NCBI GenBank assembly: GCA_009782025.1
Contig: WQUQ01000319.1
Location: forward strand, 1 to 8,801
Origin: Desulfobulbus sp.
GTDB taxonomy: Bacteria > Pseudomonadota > Gammaproteobacteria > Burkholderiales > Rhodocyclaceae
Length of the DNA stretch: 8,801 nt
Reading direction: 5' to 3'
Part shown: piece after piece, positions 1 to 6,376 of the stretch
How the letters are laid out: the number at the start of each line of letters is the position of its first letter
Numbering within the stretch: the first letter of the stretch is position 1
The notes under the pieces: generated by a model
Seen by the model: the letters and a program-made list of their open reading frames with translations, nothing else
Database searches by the model: none
What the model was told of the DNA's origin: nothing
Position numbers and translations under genes: made by a program

Positions 1-263
1 CCGAAGCCGGCGCGCGGGTAGTTCCAGTCGACGTTGGCGAATTCGTCGCAGACCACGCGGCAGGTGCCGCATTCGAGGCAGCCGTCGGTAATCAGGCCGA
101 TGCGCTGGTCGTCGAAAGACCAGCAGCCGGCCGGGCAGCAGTAGACGCAAGCCTGGGTCTGGCAGCGTTCGTTGCAGATCTTGGGGTCGCGGATCTTGAT
201 GTGCGGCCGGTCGGCGTCGACGCGGTAGCGGTTCTGGTAGAGTTTTTCTTCGACTTTCATCAT
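1..263 (-). CDS. fixX: FixX ferredoxin-like protein (3' end missing)
   Basis: FixX is the small iron-sulfur subunit of the FixABCX electron-bifurcating complex, thought to carry electrons beside FixC. About 87 residues are visible; the family is usually a little under 100, so only the last few are lost at the left edge. Ten cysteines are present (30, 34, 39, 42, 43, 47, 62, 65, 68, 72). The second set forms a clear C-x2-C-x2-C-x3-C motif (CLECGTCRVVC), typical of a [4Fe-4S] cluster. The first set (ICNERC...ACVYCCPAGC) is the less regular first-cluster region seen in FixX. The protein begins with two Met codons. AGGAG lies 7 nt before the first (263), which decides the start, and this Shine-Dalgarno overlaps the fixC stop codon, implying coupled translation. 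Function follows from sequence family and operon position. Confidence is high. Confidence 0.95.
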   Translation of the reverse strand, partial: MMKVEEKLYQNRYRVDADRPHIKIRDPKICNERCQTQACVYCCPAGCWSFDDQRIGLITDGCLECGTCRVVCDEFANVDWNYPRAGF

Positions 264-273
264 GCTTTTTCTC

Positions 274-1584
274 CTAGCGGGTGGCGCGCCAGAGGCGGAA
301 GGCGTCGCCCAAGAGGCCGAGCAGCGAGCGCCGCTGGCGGAAGGCGGCGATGATTTCCTTTTCCTTGGACTCTTTGTCGCGGCCATCGACCGAGAAGAAG
401 TTGAATGCCGCCTGGTTGAGCAGGCCCGGATAGTCCGCCACGAATTGCCGCTGGCGATCGAGCATGCCGGGAATCTTGCGGTATTTTTTCAGATCCTTCA
501 TGACGAAGCTCTCGTCCAGCCGGGCCTGGTAGCGGGCCAGGTTGGCGGCGCTGGCGGATTTGCCCTCGGCGAACAGTTCGAGCAGGGTTTCGGCGGCGAA
601 CCGGCCGGTGGTCATGGCCAGGTTGGAGCCTTCGCGGTGCACGGCGTTCAGGAAGCCGGCGGAATCGCCGACCAGCAGCCAGCCTTCGCCGTAGAGCCTG
701 GGCAGCGCGTCGTAGCCGCCTTCGGGCAGCAGGTGAGCAGAGTATTCGCGCGTTTCGCCGTCGGCGATCAGCGGCGCGACCGAGGGGTGGCGTTTGAGTT
801 TTTCCAGCAAATCGGCCGGGGTCGTTTTTTGCTTCTTCATGTCGGACAACATGCAGCCGATGCCGATCGAGATCGAATCCTTGTTGGTGTACAGAAAGCC
901 GGTGCCGACCATGCCTTCGGAGATGCTGCCGATCATTTCGATGACCGCGCCTTCCTGGCCAGCGAGGTTGAAGCGGGCGTCGATGGTTTCCCTGGGCAGG
1001 AAGATGACTTCCTTGACGCCCAGGGCCATCGCCGCCGGCTTGATGTCCTCGCGCAGACCGGCGCGGGTGGCGACCAGCGAGTTGACGCCGTCGGCCAGGA
1101 TCACAGCATCGGCGTAAATCTTGCCGTTGTCGCGGTCGACATTGACGCCGATGACGCGGCCTTGCTCGTCCTTCAGCAACTCGCTGACGGTCATTTCACA
1201 GAGCACCAGCGCGCCGGCTTTTTGCACCTGGTCGGAGAACCATTTGTCGAAACGGGCGCGGATGATGGTGTAGCGGTTGCCCGGCTGCTGGTTGTACTGC
1301 TCGGAGCGAAAATGCGCGCCGAAGTGCGACTGTTCTTCCATCAGCCACATCCGCTGCTCGACCACGTGGCGTTCGAGCGGCGCGGAATCGCGGAAATCGG
1401 GGATGATTTTTTCCAGCGCGTCGGCATAGAGAATGGCGCCCTGCACGTTCTTCGAGCCGGGGTATTCGCCACGCTCGAGTTGCAGGACTTTCTTGCCGGC
1501 CCTGGCCAGCGTGTAGGCGGCGGCATTGCCGGCCGGGCCGGCGCCGACGACGATGACATCGAATTTTTCAGCGGTCTGGTTCAT
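274..1584 (-). CDS. fixC: FixC, FAD-dependent ETF:quinone oxidoreductase-like subunit
   Basis: FixC (436 aa) is a flavoprotein related to ETF-ubiquinone oxidoreductase that takes the high-potential electron from bifurcation to the quinone pool. It starts with a classic FAD-binding Rossmann fold: VVGAGPAGNAA at about 12-22, with the acidic residue E37 ending the second strand (LQLERG). A second FAD motif, WLLVGDSAGFLNAVHREG, lies at 302-319 (G306, D307), and ILADG is at 162-166. The length matches the family (about 430 aa), and the C-terminal ferredoxin domain of mitochondrial ETF-QO is absent; FixX supplies that function separately. The ATG at 1584 was chosen because the homologous N-terminus begins there. 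The same frame stays open through fixB to 2556, but that extension encodes low-complexity Arg-rich sequence and is not part of the gene. The fixB stop is 8 nt upstream. Confidence 0.96.
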   Translation of the reverse strand: MNQTAEKFDVIVVGAGPAGNAAAYTLARAGKKVLQLERGEYPGSKNVQGAILYADALEKIIPDFRDSAPLERHVVEQRMWLMEEQSHFGAHFRSEQYNQQPGNRYTIIRARFDKWFSDQVQKAGALVLCEMTVSELLKDEQGRVIGVNVDRDNGKIYADAVILADGVNSLVATRAGLREDIKPAAMALGVKEVIFLPRETIDARFNLAGQEGAVIEMIGSISEGMVGTGFLYTNKDSISIGIGCMLSDMKKQKTTPADLLEKLKRHPSVAPLIADGETREYSAHLLPEGGYDALPRLYGEGWLLVGDSAGFLNAVHREGSNLAMTTGRFAAETLLELFAEGKSASAANLARYQARLDESFVMKDLKKYRKIPGMLDRQRQFVADYPGLLNQAAFNFFSVDGRDKESKEKEIIAAFRQRRSLLGLLGDAFRLWRATR

Positions 1585-1592
1585 GCTTGTTC

Positions 1593-2681
1593 TCACGACT
1601 GGCCGAGCGGTTGACCCAAATAGGCGGCAAAGGTTTTCTGCAAGGCCGGCAGCACCTGCACGCAATCGCCGACGATGGCGTAGTGGGCGAAATCGAAGAT
1701 CGGCGCGCTCGGGTCGTTGTTGATGGCGATGATGCAGTCGGCGGCTTCCATGCCGACGCGGTGCTGGATGGCGCCGGAAATGCCAGCGGCGATATAGAGC
1801 GCCGGACGCACCGTCTTGCCGGTCTGGCCGACCTGGCGGTCGGCGCTGATCCAGCCGGCGTGAATCGCCGCCCGCGAAGCGCCGACTTCGGCCCCCAGCG
1901 TCTTGGCCAGATCCCAGACCAGTTTGAAGTTCTCGGCCTTGCCCAGGCCCTTGCCGCCGGAAACGATCATTTCGGCATAAGGCAGTTGCGCCTTGCCGGA
2001 TTGGTCGTCGGGCACGAAAGCGAGCACCTTGGTGATGACGTCGGTTTCGACCAGATGCGGATCGACGTCGACGATCAGGCCGGAGCGTTCCGGTTGCGCC
2101 TCCGGCATCGGCATCACGCGATGGCGCACAGTCGCCATCTGCGGCCGGTAGTTCAGCGTCACGATGGTGCACAACAGGCTGCCGCCAAAAGTCGGCCGCG
2201 TCGACAACAGGCAACGGTCTTCGGCGTCGATGTCCAGCCCGGTGCAATCGGCGGTCAGGCCGGTTTTCAGCGTCGTCGCCACCGAGCCGGCCAGATCGCG
2301 GCCGAGCGTGGTCGCGCCGAGCAGCATGATTTCCGGCTTGAACTGGTTGACCAGATCGGTCAGCGCCTGGGTGTAGGGCACGTTGCGGTAATCGGCCAGC
2401 ACCGGGCTGGCGACGCGGTAGCAGCGGTCGGCCCCGTAGGCGAAGGCGGCCGCGCACTGCGCCTGGAGTTCCGGGCCGGGCGCGCCCATGACGACGGCGC
2501 ATAGCTCGACGCCCAACTGGTCGGCCAGCAGCCGGCCCTGCCCCATCAGTTCCCACGACACCGGATGCACATGGCCGCGCTCGCTCTCGACCAGCACCCA
2601 GACGCCCTTGTAATTGAGCAGGTCGCCTTCGAGCTTGACCTTGCGTTTCTTGATCGGCTTGTCGCTCCTGGCGTTAGTCAT
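1593..2681 (-). CDS. fixB: FixB, electron transfer flavoprotein alpha subunit
   Basis: FixB (362 aa) is the alpha subunit of the bifurcating ETF. It pairs with FixA and binds the electron-transferring FAD in its C-terminal domain. The ETF-alpha signature is intact at 295-321 ([16 protein letters not shown] followed by [11 protein letters not shown]). GASRAA (267-272) and QVGQTGKTV (283-291) are the usual FAD contacts. The N-terminal domain begins after a short Lys-rich stretch (residues 8-17), and [13 protein letters not shown] at 38-50 resembles FixB proteins rather than housekeeping EtfA. The ATG overlaps the end of fixA (ATGACTAA, 8 nt), so the two subunits are probably made by coupled translation in equal amounts. 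No extra ferredoxin domain is fused here. Assignment as FixB rather than EtfA rests on operon context plus sequence style. Confidence 0.96.
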   Translation of the reverse strand: MTNARSDKPIKKRKVKLEGDLLNYKGVWVLVESERGHVHPVSWELMGQGRLLADQLGVELCAVVMGAPGPELQAQCAAAFAYGADRCYRVASPVLADYRNVPYTQALTDLVNQFKPEIMLLGATTLGRDLAGSVATTLKTGLTADCTGLDIDAEDRCLLSTRPTFGGSLLCTIVTLNYRPQMATVRHRVMPMPEAQPERSGLIVDVDPHLVETDVITKVLAFVPDDQSGKAQLPYAEMIVSGGKGLGKAENFKLVWDLAKTLGAEVGASRAAIHAGWISADRQVGQTGKTVRPALYIAAGISGAIQHRVGMEAADCIIAINNDPSAPIFDFAHYAIVGDCVQVLPALQKTFAAYLGQPLGQS

Positions 2682-3534
2682 GATGCGCTCCCGCCTTGTG
2701 GCGTTCCAGTTCCTTGCCGACCTTGGGAATCTCGGCCAGCACCTTCGTCAGCAACGCTTCGGTTGCCGCTTGCGGGTCTGCCGGGTCGAAGGCGATCTGC
2801 TGCGCCTTCTCGGCGCGCGGCGTCGGCCCGAAAACGCGGCTGACGATGGTCGGGCTGCCCTTGAGGCCGACCTTCTTGAGATCCTCGATGCCCGCCGACG
2901 TGCGATCCCAGACGCGGATTTCGGCGCGCGCCGCGCGGAACACGTCGGGCGCCGAGCCGAAGCGGATCTCGTTGCTCCCTTCGAGCATGGTAATCAGCGC
3001 CGGCAAGCGCGTTTCCAGCAACTGCGCGCCGCCCTCGGCGCGGCGTTCGACCTGGATTTTCCCCGACTCGCGATCGATGGCGACGACCCTGGCGACGTAG
3101 GTCAGGAGTTCCAGCCCCAGGCGCTTGGCAATGCCCGGCCCGACCTGGGCGGTATCGCCGTCGATGGTCTGCTTGCCGGTGAGCACCAGGTCGACCGGCT
3201 GTTCCTTGCCCAAGGTGGCGATGGCCGAGGCCAGCACGTAAGACGTGGCCAGCGTGTCGGCGCCGGAGAAAATCTTGTCGGTAATCAACACCGCCTCGTC
3301 GCAGCCGTAGGCCAGCGCCTTGCGCAGCGCCACCGCGGCCGGCGGCGGCCCCATGGTGATGACCGTGACCTTGCCGCCGTGCGCATCGCGGATTTGCAGC
3401 GCCGCCTCGATGGCGAACAGGTCGTAGGGATTGATGACGGCGGGCACGCCCTGCCGCATGATGGTATTGGTCACCGGATGCACCCGGATATGGGTGCTGT
3501 CGGGAACCTGCTTGATACAGACGACGATGTTCAT
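2674..3534 (-). CDS. fixA: FixA, electron transfer flavoprotein beta subunit
   Basis: FixA (286 aa) is the beta subunit of the bifurcating ETF; it holds the flavin where NADH is oxidised and the electron pair is split. [13 protein letters not shown] opens the ETF-beta fold, and the conserved flavin-contact stretch [15 protein letters not shown] lies at 119-133. The DGDTAQVG form is the one found in FixA and other bifurcating ETFs. The ATG at 3534 is preferred over an in-frame ATG 21 codons upstream (3597) because family homology begins at MNIVVC. The Shine-Dalgarno is weak: only GTGA, 7 nt before the ATG. FixA is the first gene of fixABCX. A candidate sigma-54 promoter lies about 115-130 nt upstream, which would fit nitrogen or NifA control, but no canonical NifA site was found. 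Confidence 0.95.
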   Translation of the reverse strand: MNIVVCIKQVPDSTHIRVHPVTNTIMRQGVPAVINPYDLFAIEAALQIRDAHGGKVTVITMGPPPAAVALRKALAYGCDEAVLITDKIFSGADTLATSYVLASAIATLGKEQPVDLVLTGKQTIDGDTAQVGPGIAKRLGLELLTYVARVVAIDRESGKIQVERRAEGGAQLLETRLPALITMLEGSNEIRFGSAPDVFRAARAEIRVWDRTSAGIEDLKKVGLKGSPTIVSRVFGPTPRAEKAQQIAFDPADPQAATEALLTKVLAEIPKVGKELERHKAGAHHD

Positions 3535-3642
3535 GTTCAAGTCACGCTTGCGATAATGAAAAAGACGGTACGGTACAGCTTGGCGCTTCAGGTTCAACCC
3601 GGATCTGGCCCGGCGGATGGCAGTACGCCGATACTCGACTGG

Positions 3643-3667
3643 GCCGGATGCAAAATTTTGCCCCGGC
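3643..3667. repeat. interrupted inverted repeat upstream of fixA
   Basis: On the minus strand the arms are GCCGG + GCAAAA and TTTTGC + CCGGC. Eleven pairs match, with one unpaired base on one side and two on the other. The centre GCAAAATTTTGC (3650-3661) is a perfect 12 bp palindrome. It lies over the candidate sigma-54 site. It could be an operator for a dimeric regulator or an RNA hairpin at the end of the upstream transcript. No T-run follows, so it is not a standard intrinsic terminator. Confidence 0.6.
3649..3664 (-). promoter_or_regulatory. candidate sigma-54 (-24/-12) promoter for fixABCX
   Basis: Read on the minus strand the site is GGGGCAAAATTTTGCA. It keeps the invariant GG-N10-GC spacing (GG at 3663-3662, GC at 3651-3650) and a perfect TTGCA -12 element. 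The -24 element is poor beyond GG, since consensus TGGCAC is not matched in its second half. Transcription would begin near 3638 and leave a leader of roughly 104 nt before the fixA ATG at 3534. The spacing and position ahead of a fix operon support the call. The imperfect -24 box, and the fact that the AT core is also a palindrome, make it uncertain. No upstream TGT-N10-ACA NifA site was seen. Confidence 0.35.
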
Positions 3668-3727
3668 GGGTCACGATACGACTCATGCAGTCAATCAGCG
3701 GAACCCGGCATTGTACCGATGAATCAG

Positions 3728-4180
3728 TCAGTTGCGTAGCGGGCAAACGGCGGCGCGGCGGCACAACGGGGAACGCCCGGTTAGCGCCCGCTGATCCCTT
3801 GCTTGACGAGCATTTTCCCCGCCACCCCGACGATAGATGGCGAGCGCATGCAGGGCGCCGACCAGGCCAACGGCAAAAGCCACCGCGCCAGCGCCCGTTT
3901 CGGCCGGCGCCGAGGAGAGCGCCGCCGCGGCGGAGAAAAGCTGCAAGGCGACATCGATGCCGGCAAAGCCGAGAACGCTCCGCCATTTTTCATCCCGGAA
4001 AAAATAGCGGCCATTTTTTCTGCCGAAATCGAAGCAAGCGCCAAAAACCGATCCCGCCAAAGCGCCCATATTGAGGCCGCTGCCACTAGCGAGACCCCAG
4101 TAATGGACGATCAGCCCGGCCACAATGAGCAGCGCCACATACAGCAGAAAAAATCGCAGAAAAACGCCCTTGAGGGTCAT
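3728..4180 (-). CDS. small membrane protein resembling the ABZJ_00895 family, probable 3' frameshift
   Basis: As read, the frame gives 150 aa. It has hydrophobic segments at about 10-30, 37-50, 69-88 and 96-116, so it is probably an inner-membrane protein with about four spans. The central pattern GRKNGR...DEKWR (53-67) between spans 2 and 3 resembles the uncharacterised ABZJ_00895 family; function is unknown. After residue 117-121 the sequence turns into an Arg/Gly-rich tail (GENARQARDQRALTGR) that does not look natural. Removing one base in either of two G4 runs (plus-strand 3825-3828 or 3817-3820) gives AIYRRVAGKMLVKQGISGR, or a close variant, ending at TAA 3781-3783. That yields about 132 aa with a sensible basic cytoplasmic tail. 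This suggests a recent frameshift or a sequence error. The start is supported by AAGGG about 6 nt before the ATG. It lies 19 nt downstream of mltA and may be co-transcribed with it. Confidence 0.7.
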   Translation of the reverse strand: MTLKGVFLRFFLLYVALLIVAGLIVHYWGLASGSGLNMGALAGSVFGACFDFGRKNGRYFFRDEKWRSVLGFAGIDVALQLFSAAAALSSAPAETGAGAVAFAVGLVGALHALAIYRRGGGENARQARDQRALTGRSPLCRRAAVCPLRN

Positions 4181-4199
4181 CGCCGCCCTTTCTGCCCGA

Positions 4200-5429
4200 T
4201 CATTTCGCGGCCGCCTCGGGCGGCAGCAGCAGCCACATCTTGCCGCTCTGCTTCATGCGCCCGGCCTGTTCGCCGGCGGTCTTGCCGAAGCCCCAGAAGA
4301 AGTCGGCGCGCACTGCGCCCTTGATCGCGCCGCCGGTGTCCTGGGCCAGCACCAAGCGATTCAGCGGCTGCGCCGAATTGGGCCGGGTGGTGCTCAAGAA
4401 AACCGGCGCGCCGAGCGGCACCGAGCGCGGGTCGACGGCGATGCTGCGCTCGGCGGTCAGCGGCACGCCCAGCGCGCCGATCGGGCCGTCCTGGCTATCC
4501 GGCAGTTCACGGAAAAAGACGTAGCTCGGATTGCTGTTCAGCAGGTCGTCGAGCCGCCCCGGATTGGCTCGCGCCCAGGCCTGGATGCCCTGCATCGAGG
4601 CTTCTTCCAGCTTGAGATCGCCACGCTCGACCAGCACGCGGCCGATCGACTGGTAGGGATGGCCGTTCTGGTCGGCGTAATTGAGACGCACCAGGCTGCC
4701 GTCGGCCAGGCGCACCCGCCCGGAGCCTTGCACTTGCAGGAAGAACAACTCGACGGCGTCATCCACATAGAGCAGCGTGCGGGCCGGAATGCGCTCGCCG
4801 CGACCGACGATCTCGCCGCGCGTCCAGTACGGCACCACGCGCTTGCCGTCGAGCCGGCCGCGCAGGCGTTTGTCCTTGAGTTCGGGAAAAATGGCCGACA
4901 GATCGATGCTGAGCAGATCGTCGGGCACGCCCAGCACCGGCTGCCTGAAGCCGCGCGTCCGCTGGCGGCTGCCGCGCAGCAGCGGCTCGTAATAGCCGGT
5001 CATCATGCCGACGGGGTTGCCGTCGTCGGCGATGATGGCGTAGGGCCGCAAATGCTCCTGAAAGAAGGCGCGGGCAGCGAAACCGGGCCGGCCATCCGCC
5101 CCGCGGGCCAGGGCGCAGACGCGCTGCCACGCCCCGCCATCCGGCCGCCCGGCCAGAGCGCGGCAGGATTGCAGAAAGGCCGGCCAGGCAGCGGCCACGT
5201 CGTCGTCCTGCCAGCCCGGCAGGTCGCTCCAGTCGGCGGCTTGCAGCGTGCGCGAGAAGGGCGGCGGCACGGTGGGCGGCACGGCAACCGGCGGCGGACA
5301 GATCGGTGTCACCGCGGGCGGGCAGGCGGCGCAGGGCGGGCAACCCGGCGTCGCCGGCCTGGGCGGGGGCGCGGCGCAACCGGCCAGCAGCAGACAGGCG
5401 AAGGCGAGAATGGCTTGTATTCGAGACAT
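4200..5429 (-). CDS. mltA: membrane-bound lytic murein transglycosylase A (lipoprotein)
   Basis: MltA cleaves the MurNAc-GlcNAc bond of peptidoglycan, forming 1,6-anhydro-muramyl products, from the inner face of the outer membrane. The 409 aa protein has a lipoprotein signal peptide with lipobox LAGC (Cys18). A Pro/Cys-rich linker follows (19-60), then the MltA domain (VGMMTGYYEP, FFLQVQGSGRVRL, LNYADQNGHPYQSIG). The C-terminal 3D domain holds QDTGGAIKG and RADFFWGFG, with the conserved aspartates D364 and D376; the first is the likely catalytic position by analogy with E. coli MltA. The length is typical once the linker is counted. The linker has four additional cysteines (30, 33, 36, 44), which is unusual. 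The Shine-Dalgarno is weak (GAAAG). It is divergent from the ATPase gene and followed 19 nt later by the small membrane gene. Confidence 0.96.
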   Translation of the reverse strand: MSRIQAILAFACLLLAGCAAPPPRPATPGCPPCAACPPAVTPICPPPVAVPPTVPPPFSRTLQAADWSDLPGWQDDDVAAAWPAFLQSCRALAGRPDGGAWQRVCALARGADGRPGFAARAFFQEHLRPYAIIADDGNPVGMMTGYYEPLLRGSRQRTRGFRQPVLGVPDDLLSIDLSAIFPELKDKRLRGRLDGKRVVPYWTRGEIVGRGERIPARTLLYVDDAVELFFLQVQGSGRVRLADGSLVRLNYADQNGHPYQSIGRVLVERGDLKLEEASMQGIQAWARANPGRLDDLLNSNPSYVFFRELPDSQDGPIGALGVPLTAERSIAVDPRSVPLGAPVFLSTTRPNSAQPLNRLVLAQDTGGAIKGAVRADFFWGFGKTAGEQAGRMKQSGKMWLLLPPEAAAK

Positions 5430-5476
5430 GGCTTTCGTTAGAGTTCAAGGCTTCGCCGAAAGTATACCTGCCCCCC
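5430..5476. promoter_or_regulatory. divergent mltA / ATPase promoter gap
   Basis: Only 47 bp separate the two start codons, so both promoters must lie here or inside the genes. The palindrome GTATAC (5462-5467) gives TATACT on the minus strand (5466-5461, five of six matches to a -10 box) for mltA, and TATACC on the plus strand (5463-5468) for the ATPase. Neither has a good -35 at 16-18 bp. With the plus-strand -10, transcription would start within about two bases of the ATPase ATG. Confidence 0.3.
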
Positions 5477-6376
5477 ATGCCAGTCACTCCAGCCGCTCTC
5501 CCGCTCGACCATCTGCTCGCCCGCGCCGAGGCCGTCCTCGGCCGGCTCGAAGCCATCCTGCCGCCGCCGTTGCCGCCTGTCGACTGGCAAGACGCCGTCG
5601 CCTTCCGCTGGCGCAAACGCCAGGGCCGCAACGGTTTGCAAGCGGTGTATCAGCCGCACCCGATCCGCCTCGCCGATCTGGAGCACATCGACGATCAAAA
5701 GGCGCGCATCGTCGGCAACACCCGCCAGTTCATCGCCGGCCAGCCGGCCAACAACGTGCTGCTGACCGGCGCGCGCGGCTGCGGCAAATCCTCGCTGGTC
5801 AAGGCCGTGTTGAACGAATTTTCCGCCAGCGGGCTGCGCCTGATCGAGGTGGACAAGGACGATCTGGTCGATCTGGCCGACATCGTCGAGCTGGTCGCCG
5901 AGCGGTCGGAACGCTTCATCATCTTTTGCGACGATCTTTCCTTCGAGGCCGGCGAGACCGCCTACAAGGCGCTCAAATCGGTGCTCGACGGCTCCGTCGC
6001 CGCGCCGCCGGACAACGTGCTGATCTACGCCACCTCCAACCGCCGCCACCTGATGCCCGAGTATTTCTCGGAGAATCTGGAAAGCACCCGCGTCGATGAC
6101 GAAATCCACCCCGGCGAAGCCACCGAGGAAAAAATCTCGCTCTCCGAGCGCTTCGGCCTGTGGCTTTCCTTCTACCCCTTCAGCCAGGACGATTACCTCG
6201 CCATCGCCCGCCACTGGCTCTCCCATTTCGGCGTCGACGAAAAAACCATCGCCGGCTGCGAGCGCGAAGCGCTCAACTGGGCGCTCGGCCGCGGCTCGCG
6301 CTCCGGCCGCGTGGCCTGGCAATTCGCCCGCGACCTGGCCGGCCGGCGAAAAAAACCGGCAGCCAGAAAAAAGTGA
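5477..6376 (+). CDS. DUF815-family AAA ATPase
   Basis: This 299 aa P-loop ATPase belongs to the DUF815 family of predicted AAA-type ATPases, whose cellular role is not established. Walker A is GARGCGKSS (98-106), Walker B is FIIFCDDLSF (147-156), and a sensor-1-like strand VLIYATSNRRHLMPE (171-185) follows with Asn178. SERFGLWLSF (203-212) is a conserved family motif and contains a possible arginine finger. A Lys/Arg-rich tail ends the protein. The frame is open upstream to an ATG at 5306, but that lies inside mltA. No ATG, GTG or TTG occurs in frame between the mltA start and 5477, so 5477 is the best start. It has no Shine-Dalgarno, only a C-run. The stop overlaps the next gene's GTG start (GTGA), indicating a tight two-gene unit with the Nudix gene, an association I recall from other Beta- and Gammaproteobacteria. 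Confidence 0.9.
   Translation: MPVTPAALPLDHLLARAEAVLGRLEAILPPPLPPVDWQDAVAFRWRKRQGRNGLQAVYQPHPIRLADLEHIDDQKARIVGNTRQFIAGQPANNVLLTGARGCGKSSLVKAVLNEFSASGLRLIEVDKDDLVDLADIVELVAERSERFIIFCDDLSFEAGETAYKALKSVLDGSVAAPPDNVLIYATSNRRHLMPEYFSENLESTRVDDEIHPGEATEEKISLSERFGLWLSFYPFSQDDYLAIARHWLSHFGVDEKTIAGCEREALNWALGRGSRSGRVAWQFARDLAGRRKKPAARKK

Larger units (their letters stand above)
3535..3727. other. fixA upstream region
   Basis: This stretch separates fixA from the small membrane gene; it is about 246 nt if that gene really ends at 3781. I see no convincing gene in it. It holds the candidate -24/-12 element and inverted repeat described separately, and a tandem GGTACGGTAC at 3567-3576. A TACAAT hexamer on the minus strand (3710-3715) could be a sigma-70 -10 box but has no acceptable -35 partner. 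No intrinsic terminator was found, so read-through from mltA into fixA cannot be excluded. Confidence 0.5.

Noticed and set aside
262..1614. Long 450-codon plus-strand frame opposite fixC
   Set aside because: It is antisense to a clear fixC gene and encodes an Ala/Gly/Arg/Val-rich sequence with no family motif, the usual GC-rich shadow.
1585..2556. 324-codon in-frame extension of fixC upstream through fixB
   Set aside because: The extension is out of frame with fixB, which is plainly coding, and is Arg-rich low complexity. The FixC family N-terminus is at 1584.
3566..3577. Tandem GGTAC repeats as a terminator or operator
   Set aside because: Only two short copies are present and they do not form a stem with a T-run.
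3671..3700. FNR/Anr box in the fixA upstream region
   Set aside because: TTGAC on the minus strand is not followed by a matching ATCAA half-site.
3712..3727. NifA upstream activator site TGT-N10-ACA
   Set aside because: The only TGT in the searched upstream region (about 3680-3840) is followed after ten bases by CAG, not ACA.
2614..4074. 486-codon plus-strand frame across fixA and its upstream region
   Set aside because: It is antisense to fixA and the small membrane gene, with compositional bias but no recognisable domain.
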